64,000 nt of DNA from Paracoccus amoyensis (GCF_014490725.1 NZ_JACOQL010000001.1:496001-560000); one strand, 5' to 3'. Positions 16,112 to 25,679 are shown, counted from the stretch's first letter. Program-made: numbers and translations. Notes: generated by a model not told the origin, from the sequence alone.

Positions 16112-18406
16112 ATGAATATCGCGATTACGAATGGTTTGTTGCTGATGCCGCCAGCTTTTCGCGCCGGGCTTGGTGTCTGGTCACGCGGCAATGGCACATC
16201 CGGCAGCGCAACCTGGGCGAATGCAGCAAACGCGGCGCTGGTTCCGGCCGATCAGGATTTTGGCACCTGTCTGGAAATTCTGAAGCAATCGACGACAACC
16301 AGCCTGCGCTTCATGGGGGAAACTCCCATGATCCCCGGCGTTTATTTCCGGGTTTCGGCACGGGTAAAAATTGTCGCGGGTGCATTATGCAACGTCCGGA
16401 TTGCGGGTTGGGCCGGGAACGGATCGCGCAACCATGTCAACGGTCTGGTCGAGCAAGGTCCGACGACCGCGTTGACCACTTACGGCGAAGTGGTCGAGGT
16501 CAGCGCGATCATCGGGGTCGGCGCGCGTCGTGGCGTCGATCTGAGCTGGGGAACCGAGCCGATCTATGGCCATTTCGGTATTGATCTGATCGGGTCGAAC
16601 GGCGGTGCGGTCCGAATAGAGTCGATCAAGATCGAGGACATTACCGCGGCCTTCGTTCCGTCCCTTATCGATTGGGTCGATGTGCGCGATTACGGCGCCA
16701 AGGGGGACGGCATCACCAATGACCGGGCCGCATTCATCGCTGCGGATCAGGCCGCGAATGGTGGGTCAGTTCTGGTTCCCGAAGGCGAATTTTTCATCAG
16801 CGGTGATTTGTCGATCAATAGCCCGATCCGCTTCATGGGGAAGCTTCGCACGCCTGTCGCGACGAAAGTGGCGTTGACGCAAAGCTTTGATTTCCCGACC
16901 TATGCCAAGGCGTTCGGCGATGAGACACTGGGTCTGAAAAAGGCGTTGCAGGCGCTGTTCGGATATACCGACCACGTCACGCTGGATTTGTGCGGCAGGC
17001 GGGTCGATCTGACCAGTCCGCTGGATTTTGGCAGCTTTGCACCTGATCTGAAAAGCTTTTCTAACCGCCGCACGATCAGCAACGGGGCCATTCTGGCCGT
17101 TGCAGGCGCTGCCTGGGAAACCGGCCAATGGACCAGCATTGCGACATATGACCCCGCTCAGCCCTACAAGCTGACCAAGGTCGCCAATGTGGCTGCAATT
17201 GAAATCGGCAGCCGGGTCAGCGGCAGCGGCGTTGGACGAGAGGTTTACGTCAACGCCAAGGACGTCGAAAACAAGACGCTGACCTTGTCGCAGCCGCTCT
17301 ATGGCGGGGCGGGAACGCGCAGCTACAGCTTTGACCGTTATCGTTATCTGTTCGACTTTTCCGGCGTCGATCAGGTTTCGCGGTTCAATTTTGTGGATCT
17401 GGATCTGAACTGTGAAGGCGTGGCCAGCGGGATCATGCTGCCCGCGGCTGGCGAAAGTTTTTCGATCCGTGATTGCTATGTGAAAGGGCCCAGGGATCGC
17501 GGCATCACCTCGATCGGCCGTGCCTGCCAGGGCATGCTGATCGACCGCTGCGATTTTCTGTCAAATGAGATGGAGTTGCCCGCCCAGCAGCGCACGACAA
17601 TTGCCATCAACGTGAATGCCAATGATGTAAAGGTGCGCGACAACCGCTTTGTCCGCTTTGCGCATTTCATGGTGGCGCATGGCGGGGGTCACATCATTTC
17701 GGGCAATCATTGGTTTCAGGGTGACGGATTTGGGGATGGGTTGCGATATGCGGGCCTGGTGCTGACGCTGTCGAACGTCCAGACCACGGTTACCGCCAAC
17801 TATATCGACAATGCCTCGATCGAGTGGACGAATGAACATGATGCCTATCCCGATTTTTCAGGGAAAGAGTTCACCTTTGGCGGACTGACATTGACCGGAA
17901 ACACCTGTCTGTGCAGCAATACCAAGCCCTGGTTCACATGGCTGACGGTCAAACCCTATGGCAGCGGTCACTATATCCAGGGCCTGTCGGTTATGGGGAA
18001 TGTTTTCAAGGCGCTTTATAGCGAAGTAAACCGGATCGAGCGTGTCGATACTTCGATCGCCGATCTGGATTACGGCAAAATGCGCAACATCCAGTTTGAG
18101 GGGAATATTTTCAACGGAATTGTCAATTACGTCTCTAATCCTCTGATGGTGCAGCATCAGCAGAACACGGCATCGAGCACCTGGACGTTGCCTGCGATCG
18201 ATGGATTGCCATTTCAGGGGTGGGCCCGCACCGTTCAGTCGCTGGTGATCGAGGGGCCGATCACCACTGCTGGTGGGGCACGTTCAGACGCGCAACCCTT
18301 TGTGCAGACCGAAACGGGGACTGCCAAGCGGCAGATTCGCCTGAATTGGGGCCAATCGGTTAAGGGATCGGTCAGCGTCTATGCACGCATGGATCGACCG
18401 ATGTAA
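16112..18406 (+). CDS. Right-handed beta-helix (pectate-lyase-3 type) protein, possible tailspike/fibre
   Basis: A 764-residue protein without a signal peptide. Residues 1-185 form a beta-rich N-terminal domain (NIAITNGLLLMPPAF, LRFMGETPMIPGVYFRV). At about 189 comes the phage-tailspike-type Pectate_lyase_3 entry motif VDVRDYGAKGDGITNDRAAF. Solenoid-like repeats follow, with turns such as IRDCYVKGPRDRGI, VRDNRFVRFAH and ISGNHWF. Start 16112 is chosen for GGAGG nine bases upstream. Close homologues are widespread in roseobacters. I suspect, without being able to confirm it, a GTA tail fibre or spike like R. capsulatus Rcc00171; a polysaccharide-active enzyme is the alternative. It stands alone between two terminators. 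Confidence 0.7.
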   Translation: MNIAITNGLLLMPPAFRAGLGVWSRGNGTSGSATWANAANAALVPADQDFGTCLEILKQSTTTSLRFMGETPMIPGVYFRVSARVKIVAGALCNVRIAGWAGNGSRNHVNGLVEQGPTTALTTYGEVVEVSAIIGVGARRGVDLSWGTEPIYGHFGIDLIGSNGGAVRIESIKIEDITAAFVPSLIDWVDVRDYGAKGDGITNDRAAFIAADQAANGGSVLVPEGEFFISGDLSINSPIRFMGKLRTPVATKVALTQSFDFPTYAKAFGDETLGLKKALQALFGYTDHVTLDLCGRRVDLTSPLDFGSFAPDLKSFSNRRTISNGAILAVAGAAWETGQWTSIATYDPAQPYKLTKVANVAAIEIGSRVSGSGVGREVYVNAKDVENKTLTLSQPLYGGAGTRSYSFDRYRYLFDFSGVDQVSRFNFVDLDLNCEGVASGIMLPAAGESFSIRDCYVKGPRDRGITSIGRACQGMLIDRCDFLSNEMELPAQQRTTIAINVNANDVKVRDNRFVRFAHFMVAHGGGHIISGNHWFQGDGFGDGLRYAGLVLTLSNVQTTVTANYIDNASIEWTNEHDAYPDFSGKEFTFGGLTLTGNTCLCSNTKPWFTWLTVKPYGSGHYIQGLSVMGNVFKALYSEVNRIERVDTSIADLDYGKMRNIQFEGNIFNGIVNYVSNPLMVQHQQNTASSTWTLPAIDGLPFQGWARTVQSLVIEGPITTAGGARSDAQPFVQTETGTAKRQIRLNWGQSVKGSVSVYARMDRPM

Positions 18407-18430
18407 TCCTTCGGACAAGCATCATTGCTG

Positions 18431-18460
18431 GCCGTCGCTGATTTCAGCGGCGGCTTTTTT
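18431..18460 (+). terminator. Intrinsic terminator after the beta-helix gene
   Basis: A 10-bp stem (18431-18440 with 18445-18454, one G-T pair) with a four-base loop, followed by six Ts. Confidence 0.88.
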
Positions 18461-18520
18461 CGTGCGTATTCGTGGGCTTCTTGATGGTCACCCGCCGGCT
18501 GATCAGGTGCCGGTCAGCAC

Positions 18521-18560
18521 GCTTAACATGCTGCAACCTTTGTGCTTAACATTGGGTCAA
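18521..18560. repeat. Direct repeat GCTTAACAT upstream of acs
   Basis: The nonamer GCTTAACAT occurs at 18521-18529 and again at 18544-18552, 23 bases apart (about two helical turns). It lies about 90 bases before acs, where an activator site would be expected. The second copy also begins a TTAA-N7-TCAA arrangement, ending at 18560. The regulator is unknown. Confidence 0.4.
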
Positions 18561-18640
18561 GGATCGCTCGGGGGAGGATGCGTTTCCGGCGAGAAGTCCG
18601 CGGAATGGACCTTTGATGAGTAGTGTGAGGAGGGCACGAC

Positions 18641-20596
18641 ATGAGTAGCGAAGCCATTGAAAAACATGCAGTTCCGGAAGGTTTTGAAGACGCTTTCGTC
18701 ACGCCTGACAATTATCAGACGCTGTATGACGAATCTATCAATGACCCGGATGGATTTTGGGGCCGCGAGGGTCATCGACTTGACTGGATCGAGCCTTATA
18801 CAAAGGTCAAGAACACTGATTTCACCTTTGGCAATGTCAGCATCAAGTGGTTCGAAGATGGCGTTCTGAACGCCTCGGTGAACTGCATTGACAGGCATCT
18901 GCCGGAACGCGCCGATCAAACAGCGATTATTTTCGAACCTGATGACCCGTCGCAACCCGCACAGCATATCACCTATGCCCAGCTGTCCGAGAATGTGAAT
19001 CGGATGGCCAATGTTCTGCTGTCGCAGGGCATCATGCGTGGTGACCGTGTAGTTATCTATCTGCCGATGATTCCCGAGGCGGCCTATGCCATGCTGGCCT
19101 GCACGCGGATTGGTGCGATTCATTCCATTGTTTTTGCAGGATTTTCGCCGGACGCATTGGCGAACCGGATCAATGATTGTGGCGCCAAAGTGGTGATCAC
19201 CGCCGACACTGCCCCGCGAGGGGGGCGCAAGACGGCATTGAAGTCGAATACCGATGCGGCGCTTCTGCACACATCGGATCGCGTGCGCTGTCTGGTGGTG
19301 AAACATACCGGCGATCAGACCACATGGGTCGAGGGTCGCGATGTGGACGTCAAGGCGCAGATGAAAGAGGTCAGCCCCGACTGCCCGCCACGCCCGATGA
19401 ACGCTGAAGATCCGTTGTTCATCCTGTATACATCCGGATCAACCGGCAAGCCCAAGGGGGTTGTTCATACCACCGGCGGCTATCTGGTTTATGCGGCGAT
19501 GACGCACCAATACACCTTTGATTACAAAGATGGCGACATCTTCTGGTGCACCGCTGACGTGGGTTGGGTAACCGGGCACAGCTATATCATCTATGGCCCG
19601 CTGGCGAATGGTGCCACGACACTGATGTTCGAGGGCGTGCCGACCTATCCTGACGCAGGTCGCATGTGGGAGGTGTGTGACAAGCACAAGGTCACCCAAT
19701 TTTATACCGCACCGACGGCCATCCGTGCGCTGATGGCCAAGGGGACCGAGTTCGTCGAAAAGCACGATCTGTCCACCCTGCGTGTTCTTGGCACCGTGGG
19801 TGAGCCGATCAACCCCGAGGCCTGGAACTGGTATAACGGCAATATTGGCAAAGGCCGCTGCCCCATCGTCGATACATGGTGGCAGACCGAGACCGGCGGG
19901 CATCTAATTACACCGCTGCCCGGTGCGACGGAAACCAAGCCCGGTTCGGCCACCGTGCCTTTCTTTGGCGTGAAGCCGGTCGTCTTGAACCCCGAAACCG
20001 CCGCCGTGCAAGAGGGCAATCCGGCCGAAGGCGTTTTGTGTATCGGTGACAGTTGGCCCGGGCAGATGCGCACCGTCTGGGGCGATCATGAACGCTTCAT
20101 GGAAACGTATTTCCAGCAGTATCCGGGGTATTACTTCACTGGCGACGGCTGCCGCCGTGATGAAGATGGCTATTACTGGATCACCGGCCGCGTTGACGAT
20201 GTCATCAATGTCAGCGGTCATCGCATGGGCACCGCCGAAGTTGAAAGCGCACTGGTCGCCCATGACAAGGTGGCCGAAGCTGCTGTCGTCGGCTATCCGC
20301 ATCCGGTCAAGGGGCAGGGCATCTATGCCTATGTCACGCTGATGAACGGCGTCGATCCGACCGAGGATCTGCGCAAAGAGCTGGAAAGCTGGGTTCGCAA
20401 CGAAATCGGCCCGATTGCCAAACCGGATTTGCTGCAATGGGCGCCGGGCCTGCCCAAGACCCGCTCGGGCAAGATCATGCGTCGTATTTTGCGCAAGATT
20501 GCGGAAAATGACTATGGCAGCCTTGGCGACATTTCGACCCTGGCCGAACCGGAAGTTGTCGATGATCTGATCGACAACAGAATGAACCGCGGCTGA
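18641..20596 (+). CDS. acs: Acetyl-CoA synthetase
   Basis: AMP-forming acetate:CoA ligase of 651 residues. The ATP-binding P-loop [11 protein letters not shown] is near 263, WWQTETGGH gives the A5 region, and the hinge and C-terminal domain carry [17 protein letters not shown]. The lysine controlled by acetylation in this family is K611 in [11 protein letters not shown]. With the actP operon behind it, this is an acetate uptake and activation block. The start is at [11 protein letters not shown], after a GAGGAGGG-type ribosome-binding site. Confidence 0.95.
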   Translation: MSSEAIEKHAVPEGFEDAFVTPDNYQTLYDESINDPDGFWGREGHRLDWIEPYTKVKNTDFTFGNVSIKWFEDGVLNASVNCIDRHLPERADQTAIIFEPDDPSQPAQHITYAQLSENVNRMANVLLSQGIMRGDRVVIYLPMIPEAAYAMLACTRIGAIHSIVFAGFSPDALANRINDCGAKVVITADTAPRGGRKTALKSNTDAALLHTSDRVRCLVVKHTGDQTTWVEGRDVDVKAQMKEVSPDCPPRPMNAEDPLFILYTSGSTGKPKGVVHTTGGYLVYAAMTHQYTFDYKDGDIFWCTADVGWVTGHSYIIYGPLANGATTLMFEGVPTYPDAGRMWEVCDKHKVTQFYTAPTAIRALMAKGTEFVEKHDLSTLRVLGTVGEPINPEAWNWYNGNIGKGRCPIVDTWWQTETGGHLITPLPGATETKPGSATVPFFGVKPVVLNPETAAVQEGNPAEGVLCIGDSWPGQMRTVWGDHERFMETYFQQYPGYYFTGDGCRRDEDGYYWITGRVDDVINVSGHRMGTAEVESALVAHDKVAEAAVVGYPHPVKGQGIYAYVTLMNGVDPTEDLRKELESWVRNEIGPIAKPDLLQWAPGLPKTRSGKIMRRILRKIAENDYGSLGDISTLAEPEVVDDLIDNRMNRG

Positions 20597-20646
20597 AAGA
20601 CCGGGGCGCGGGCGCATGTCCGTTGACCCGCTATTGCATCCACCAT

Positions 20647-20671
20647 CCGCCAAAGTGACCCACTTTGGCGG
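20647..20671. promoter_or_regulatory. Perfect 11-bp inverted repeat between acs and the actP operon
   Basis: CCGCCAAAGTG at 20647-20657 and its exact complement at 20661-20671 are separated by three bases. No T-run follows, so it is either a Rho-dependent 3' end of acs or an operator for the actP operon 127 bases downstream. Confidence 0.5.
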
Positions 20672-20722
20672 AAATGTGGCGATCCACCTTCGACCATTTC
20701 GATTTCCTTGACACAAGATGAC

Positions 20723-20742
20723 CCCGCCGGTTCGCCGGCGGG
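20723..20742. promoter_or_regulatory. 8-bp GC hairpin with TTCG loop before DUF485-actP
   Basis: CCCGCCGG, TTCG, CCGGCGGG: a very stable stem in the leader of the actP operon. There is no T-run. A TTGACA hexamer lies just before it at 20708-20713, but no good -10 is placed after it. Confidence 0.4.
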
Positions 20743-20797
20743 CCTGTAGGACCTGACTGCGAGACGACAACAATTTCATTTTGGGTAGAGCATAAAA

Positions 20798-21106
20798 ATG
20801 GACAAGTCACTGGCGGAAAGAATTGCCGCGAACCCGGACTATCAGCTGCTTAAATCGCGGCGGTCCCGTTTCGGCTGGATCCTGACGATTGCAATGCTGA
20901 TCGTCTATTACGGCTACATCATGCTGATCGCGTTCGACAAGGAACTGCTGGCGCACCGCATTGGCGACGGCGTGACGACCTGGGGCATCCCGATTGGTTT
21001 CGGGGTCATCATTTTCACCATCCTGATCACCGGCGTTTATGTCCGGCGCGCGAATAGCGAGTTTGACGCGCTGAGTGATCGCGTCCGTAAAGAGGTGCTG
21101 AAATGA
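20798..21106 (+). CDS. DUF485 domain-containing membrane protein (ActP partner)
   Basis: A 102-residue protein with two membrane helices ([22 protein letters not shown] and [21 protein letters not shown]) and a charged C-terminus ([13 protein letters not shown]). DUF485 proteins (YjcH in E. coli) are encoded directly before the acetate symporter ActP and are thought to act with it. Here the genes overlap by ATGA. Confidence 0.88.
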   Translation: MDKSLAERIAANPDYQLLKSRRSRFGWILTIAMLIVYYGYIMLIAFDKELLAHRIGDGVTTWGIPIGFGVIIFTILITGVYVRRANSEFDALSDRVRKEVLK

Positions 21107-22815
21107 GACGGATTTCAGCCCTTGCAGCGACGCTGACTGTGTCGGCGATACCGGGCGTCGCATCCGCCGCCGATGTCATTCAGGGCGGCGCAAAGCAGGC
21201 GACGAACTGGACCGCAATCGCGATGTTCGCCTGTTTCGTGATCGCCACGCTTTTCATCACGAAATGGGCCGCCTCGAAAACCAAATCCGCATCGGATTTC
21301 TATACGGCGGGCGGTGGCATCACCGGATTTCAGAACGGTCTTGCCATCGCGGGCGATTACATGTCGGCAGCATCCTTTCTGGGGATTTCTGCCGCAGTGA
21401 TGACCACGGGCTATGACGGGTTGATCTATTCCATCGGCTTTCTTGTGGGGTGGCCGATCCTGACGTTTCTGATGGCCGAACGCTTGCGCAATCTTGGCAA
21501 ATTCACGTTTGCCGACGTGGCGGCGTTTCGGTTCGCCCAGGCGCCGGTGCGCATCTTTGCGGCATCAGGAACGCTGGTGGTCGTGGCTTTTTATCTGATC
21601 GCGCAGATGGTTGGGGCAGGATCCCTGATCGAGCTGCTGTTCGGGTTGGATTACTGGATCGCCGTGGTCATCGTCGGGGCGCTGATGATGATTTATGTGC
21701 TGTTTGGCGGCATGACCGCCACGACCTGGGTGCAGATCATCAAGGCTTGTCTGCTGCTGGGCGGCGCGTCCTTCATGGCATTCATGGTGATGTGGAAATA
21801 CGGCTTCAGTCCCGAAGCACTGTTTGCCGATGCCGTTCGCATCAAGGCCGATATCGCGGCCGGGGACGGCGCAACACCACAGGAGGCGGCCGCCGCTGGC
21901 CAGTCCATCATGGGGCCGGGCACCTTCATCAAAGACCCCATCTCGGCCATCAGTTTCGGGATGGCGCTGATGTTCGGCACCGCCGGTCTACCCCATATCC
22001 TGATGCGTTTCTTCACCGTTCCAAGCGCGAAAGAGGCGCGCAAGTCGGTGATGTGGGCGACGACCTGGATCGGCTATTTCTACCTGCTGACCTTCATCAT
22101 CGGTTTTGGTGCGATCACCTTTGTGCTGACCAATCCCGAATTTCTGTCAGCCGACGGTGCGCTGGTTGGCGGAAACAACATGGCGGCCGTGCATCTTGCC
22201 AAGGCTGTCGGTGGGAATGTCTTTCTTGGCTTCATCTCGGCAGTGGCCTTTGCGACGATCCTTGCGGTGGTGGCGGGGTTGACGCTGTCCGGGGCCTCGG
22301 CAGTCAGTCACGACCTTTATGCGACCGTCATCAAAAAGGGCCACCCCGAACCCGGAAGTGAGCTGCGCGTTTCGCGGATCACCACGATCTGTCTTGGGGT
22401 CGTGGCAGTGGTTCTGGGCATCGCCTTCAAGAACCAGAACATCGCATTCATGGTGTCGCTGGCCTTTGCCGTCGCGGCCTCGGCCAACTTTCCGGTGCTG
22501 TTCATGTCGGTGCTGTGGAAAGACTGCACCACCAAAGGTGCTGTTGTCGGCGGCTTTCTTGGCCTGATTTCGTCCGTGGTGCTGACGATCCTGTCGCCTT
22601 CGGTCTGGGAAGCCACGCTTGGCTATCCGGCAGGGTCGGCACCATTCCCCTATACCTCTCCGGCGCTGTTTTCGATGGCGCTTGCGTTTCTGGGGATCTG
22701 GATCGTCTCCAAGATGGATAACAGCCAACGCGCACGCATCGATCGGGATGGTTTTCTGGCGCAGCAGGTTCGCTCTGAAACCGGTATTGGTGCTTCTGCG
22801 GCATCATCACATTGA
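21103..22815 (+). CDS. actP: Cation/acetate symporter ActP
   Basis: Sodium:solute symporter of 570 residues that imports acetate and related short carboxylates. There is a signal-like first segment ([15 protein letters not shown]) followed by about 13 membrane helices. SSS hallmarks are [40 protein letters not shown] and [16 protein letters not shown]. It is translationally coupled to DUF485 and downstream of acs. Confidence 0.92.
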   Translation: MRRISALAATLTVSAIPGVASAADVIQGGAKQATNWTAIAMFACFVIATLFITKWAASKTKSASDFYTAGGGITGFQNGLAIAGDYMSAASFLGISAAVMTTGYDGLIYSIGFLVGWPILTFLMAERLRNLGKFTFADVAAFRFAQAPVRIFAASGTLVVVAFYLIAQMVGAGSLIELLFGLDYWIAVVIVGALMMIYVLFGGMTATTWVQIIKACLLLGGASFMAFMVMWKYGFSPEALFADAVRIKADIAAGDGATPQEAAAAGQSIMGPGTFIKDPISAISFGMALMFGTAGLPHILMRFFTVPSAKEARKSVMWATTWIGYFYLLTFIIGFGAITFVLTNPEFLSADGALVGGNNMAAVHLAKAVGGNVFLGFISAVAFATILAVVAGLTLSGASAVSHDLYATVIKKGHPEPGSELRVSRITTICLGVVAVVLGIAFKNQNIAFMVSLAFAVAASANFPVLFMSVLWKDCTTKGAVVGGFLGLISSVVLTILSPSVWEATLGYPAGSAPFPYTSPALFSMALAFLGIWIVSKMDNSQRARIDRDGFLAQQVRSETGIGASAASSH

Positions 22816-22843
22816 AGGAATAAAGATCAGCCCATTGATTTAA

Positions 22844-22849
22844 TTGACA
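22844..22849 (+). promoter_or_regulatory. Possible -35 element for the second symporter operon
   Basis: TTGACA is a perfect sigma-70 -35 hexamer in the gap after actP. TGTTAT at 22868-22873, 18 bases further, is a usable -10; TATAAC at 22871 would be 21 bases away. The call rests on the hexamers alone. Confidence 0.4.
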
Positions 22850-22903
22850 CACGACCTCTCACTTTGCTGTTATAACGTCAGTTGCCCGAAATAAGGGGCA
22901 GAT

Positions 22904-22943
22904 GGTGGCGTTGCTGATATGTCCGCACACCAGCAACGCCACC
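22904..22943. promoter_or_regulatory. Perfect 13-bp inverted repeat in the leader of the DUF4212/SSS operon
   Basis: A 13-base arm at 22904-22916 and its exact complement at 22931-22943 flank a 14-base loop. It sits downstream of the putative promoter and 77 bases before the first start codon, so it would be part of the mRNA leader. No T-run follows. It may be an attenuator-like or mRNA-stability element, or an operator. Confidence 0.5.
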
Positions 22944-23020
22944 GCCTATCCACCTTGGCCGTCGAAGGTGGGCGCTAGGCACGGGGCGGTAAAATGGCTG
23001 TTCAGGGAGGAACGAAAGTC

Positions 23021-23278
23021 ATGGCAGTAGAGGGAAGAGGGAGCGGCTATTGGAGGGCCAATCTCCGGGTGATCTGGCTGTGCCTGATTGTCTGGGCATT
23101 GGTATCTTATGGCTTTGGGATAGTTCTTCGACCGCTGATATCGGGCATCAAGGTCGGTGGCACCGATCTGGGATTCTGGTTCGCGCAACAGGGGTCGATC
23201 CTTGTCTTTATTGTGCTGATCTTCTGGTATGCCAAGCGCATGAACCAGATCGACCGCAAGCACGGCGTGGAAGAATAA
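23021..23278 (+). CDS. DUF4212 sodium/substrate symporter small subunit
   Basis: An 85-residue protein with two membrane helices (IWLCLIVWALVSYGFGI and GFWFAQQGSILVFIVLIFWYA) ending in KRMNQIDRKHGVEE. It matches the small subunit that accompanies VC_2705-type symporters. ATG 23021 is preferred to ATG 22994 because GGGAGG lies ten bases before it. It precedes the large subunit by 12 bases. Confidence 0.85.
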   Translation: MAVEGRGSGYWRANLRVIWLCLIVWALVSYGFGIVLRPLISGIKVGGTDLGFWFAQQGSILVFIVLIFWYAKRMNQIDRKHGVEE

Positions 23279-23290
23279 GGGGAAAATCGG

Positions 23291-25105
23291 ATGAGCCAAT
23301 TTACCCTTAATCTTCTCGTTATCGGTGCGTCCTTCGCGCTGTATATCGGCATCGCGATCTGGGCGCGGGCCGGATCGACGGCTGAATTCTATGCGGCCAA
23401 CCGTGGCGTCAGCCCGGTGATGAACGGGATGGCGACGGCAGCGGACTGGATGTCGGCGGCATCGTTCATTTCCATGGCGGGCCTGATCGCCTTTACTGGC
23501 TATGACAACTCGACCTATCTGATGGGCTGGACGGGCGGCTATGTGCTGCTGGCCCTGCTGCTTGCGCCTTATCTGCGCAAGTTCGGCAAATTTACTGTGC
23601 CCGAATTCATCGGTGATCGTTTCTATTCCACAACGGCGCGGATCATTGCGGTGGTCTGTCTGCTGGTGGTGTCGATCACCTATGTGATCGGGCAGATGAC
23701 CGGCGTGGGCGTGACCTTCTCTCGCTATCTTGAGGTGTCAAACGCGACCGGTCTGTGGATCGGGGCGGCTTTGGTGTTCTGCTACGCGGTTCTGGGCGGG
23801 ATGAAGGGCATCACCTATACGCAGGTGGCGCAATATATCGTGCTGATCATCGCCTACACGATCCCGGCGGTGTTCATCGCGATGCAGCTGACCGGCCATG
23901 TCCTGCCGCAGACCGGTCTGTTCGGCACATTGAACGAAGGTGGCGGCAAGTTCCTTGCCACGCTGGATCAGGTCGTGACCGATCTTGGGTTCAAGTCCTA
24001 TACCGGGCATCACAATTCGACGCTGGACATGGTGCTGTTCACACTTGCGCTGATGATCGGTACGGCGGGCTTGCCGCATGTGATCATCCGCTTCTTTACC
24101 GTGCCGAAAGTGTCGGACGCACGCAGCTCGGCCGGGTGGGCGTTGGTGTTCATCGCGCTGCTTTACACGGTCGCCCCCGCGGTTGGCTCGATGGCGCGTT
24201 TCAACCTGACCGCAACCATGTGGCCGGGCGCCCAGTCGGGGCAGACCTTCAGCGAACCTGCGGTTTCGCTGGACGCGATTGAGACCAGCCCCGAATTGGC
24301 ATGGATGCGGAACTGGCAGACAACCGGCCTGCTGAACTGGGAGGACAAGAACGGCGACGGCATGATTCAGTATTACAATGATGCCGCTGAACCGGGTGAG
24401 ACTTTGGCGGGTGTCATTGCCGAACAAGGGCTGGTCGGGAATGAACTGCCCACCGTCAATAACGACATCATGGTTCTGGCCAACCCGGAAATCGCCAACC
24501 TGCCCGGATGGGTGATCGCCATCGTCGCTGCTGGTGGCCTTGCCGCAGCACTTTCAACTGCGGCGGGTCTGTTGCTGGCGATTTCGGGCGCGGTGTCCCA
24601 CGACCTGATCAAGGGCGCGATCAATCCCAATATCAGCGAGAAGAACGAGCTGCTTGCAGCGCGAATCTCGATGGGGGTATCGATTTTGGTGGCAACGCTT
24701 CTGGGCCTTAATCCGCCCGGATTTGCGGCGCAGACCGTGGCGCTGGCCTTTGGTCTGGCGGCAAGTTCAATCTTTCCCGTGCTGATGATGGGCATCTTCT
24801 CGACCCGGATCAACAAACAGGGGGCCATTGCCGGCATGCTGGCGGGGATCGTATCGACCATCCTTTATATCTTTACCTACAAGGGCTGGTTCTTCATCGC
24901 GGATACCAACATGTTGCCGGACACACCGGCCCACTGGTTCATGGGCATCTCGCCCGCGTCCTTTGGCACGATCGGCGCGCTGATCAATTTCGCGGTTGCC
25001 TATCTGGTGTCCAACGCCACGGAAGAGCCGCCAGAGCATATTCGCGATCTGGTGGAAAGCATCCGCGTGCCACGCGGGGCGGTAGGGCCGACTGCTGGCC
25101 ACTGA
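23291..25105 (+). CDS. Sodium:solute symporter (VC_2705 subfamily)
   Basis: A 604-residue SSS transporter with about 13 membrane helices. Motifs include STAEFYAANRGVSPVMNGMA, GTAGLPHVIIRFFTVPKVSDA and AAGLLLAISGAVSHDL. A periplasm-facing insertion at about 345-390 contains DKNGDGMIQYYND (352-364), which resembles an EF-hand calcium loop. The substrate is probably a short carboxylate, given acs and actP next door, but it is not proven. A strong terminator follows. Confidence 0.85.
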   Translation: MSQFTLNLLVIGASFALYIGIAIWARAGSTAEFYAANRGVSPVMNGMATAADWMSAASFISMAGLIAFTGYDNSTYLMGWTGGYVLLALLLAPYLRKFGKFTVPEFIGDRFYSTTARIIAVVCLLVVSITYVIGQMTGVGVTFSRYLEVSNATGLWIGAALVFCYAVLGGMKGITYTQVAQYIVLIIAYTIPAVFIAMQLTGHVLPQTGLFGTLNEGGGKFLATLDQVVTDLGFKSYTGHHNSTLDMVLFTLALMIGTAGLPHVIIRFFTVPKVSDARSSAGWALVFIALLYTVAPAVGSMARFNLTATMWPGAQSGQTFSEPAVSLDAIETSPELAWMRNWQTTGLLNWEDKNGDGMIQYYNDAAEPGETLAGVIAEQGLVGNELPTVNNDIMVLANPEIANLPGWVIAIVAAGGLAAALSTAAGLLLAISGAVSHDLIKGAINPNISEKNELLAARISMGVSILVATLLGLNPPGFAAQTVALAFGLAASSIFPVLMMGIFSTRINKQGAIAGMLAGIVSTILYIFTYKGWFFIADTNMLPDTPAHWFMGISPASFGTIGALINFAVAYLVSNATEEPPEHIRDLVESIRVPRGAVGPTAGH

Positions 25106-25118
25106 TCGCAAAAAACAC

Positions 25119-25151
25119 GCCGCGCCCTGCCAAATCGGGGCGCGGCTTTTT
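25119..25151 (+). terminator. Intrinsic terminator after the SSS operon
   Basis: GCCGCGCCC (25119-25127) pairs with GGGCGCGGC (25138-25146) and is followed by five Ts. Confidence 0.9.
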
Positions 25152-25169
25152 CATGCCTGAAAGAAAGCC

Positions 25170-25673
25170 ATGACCGGAATAGGAACCGAACTTCTGGGCG
25201 TCATCGCCGTTGGTATTGGCGCGGCTGCGGTGCTTTATGCGTTGCAACATCTGCTGTCGAAGATGGGGATTGCGCTGCCACGTCGGAGCCTGCCTGCGGG
25301 AATAGGCCTGGCCATGGTCATATATTCGGTCTGGAATGATTATGCGTGGCATGATCGCACGGTTGCACGATTGCCCGAAGGCGTGCAAATTCTGCTGGTC
25401 GGGCACGATAGTCAGCCTTGGGCACCCTGGAGCTATATCTGGCCGGTTCCCGTGCGTATCGCCGCGCTTGATCCATCCCGGATCACAGAAACCGAATCCG
25501 GTATCCGGAGGGCACAGATCATGCTGATGGATCGCCGTGCGCCGGTCCTGTTGGTGCCACAGGATTTCGACTGCCAGCAACGCTTGATTCGTCCGGCGAA
25601 TGGCGATTGGGCAACGGTCTCGCAGGACGACCCGGCCTTTGCCGCGGTCTGCGAAATTGCCTTGCCAGGCTGA
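25170..25673 (+). CDS. Conserved hypothetical membrane-anchored protein
   Basis: A 167-residue protein that I do not recognise by function. An N-terminal membrane helix (LLGVIAVGIGAAAVLYALQHLL) and a second hydrophobic segment (LPAGIGLAMVIYSVWNDYAW) precede a soluble domain with WAPWSYIWPVPVRIAALD and LVPQDFDCQQRLI. It looks like a lineage-restricted protein of Rhodobacteraceae. It follows the symporter terminator directly and converges with the gene at 25680. Confidence 0.6.
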   Translation: MTGIGTELLGVIAVGIGAAAVLYALQHLLSKMGIALPRRSLPAGIGLAMVIYSVWNDYAWHDRTVARLPEGVQILLVGHDSQPWAPWSYIWPVPVRIAALDPSRITETESGIRRAQIMLMDRRAPVLLVPQDFDCQQRLIRPANGDWATVSQDDPAFAAVCEIALPG

Positions 25674-25679
25674 AACAGC

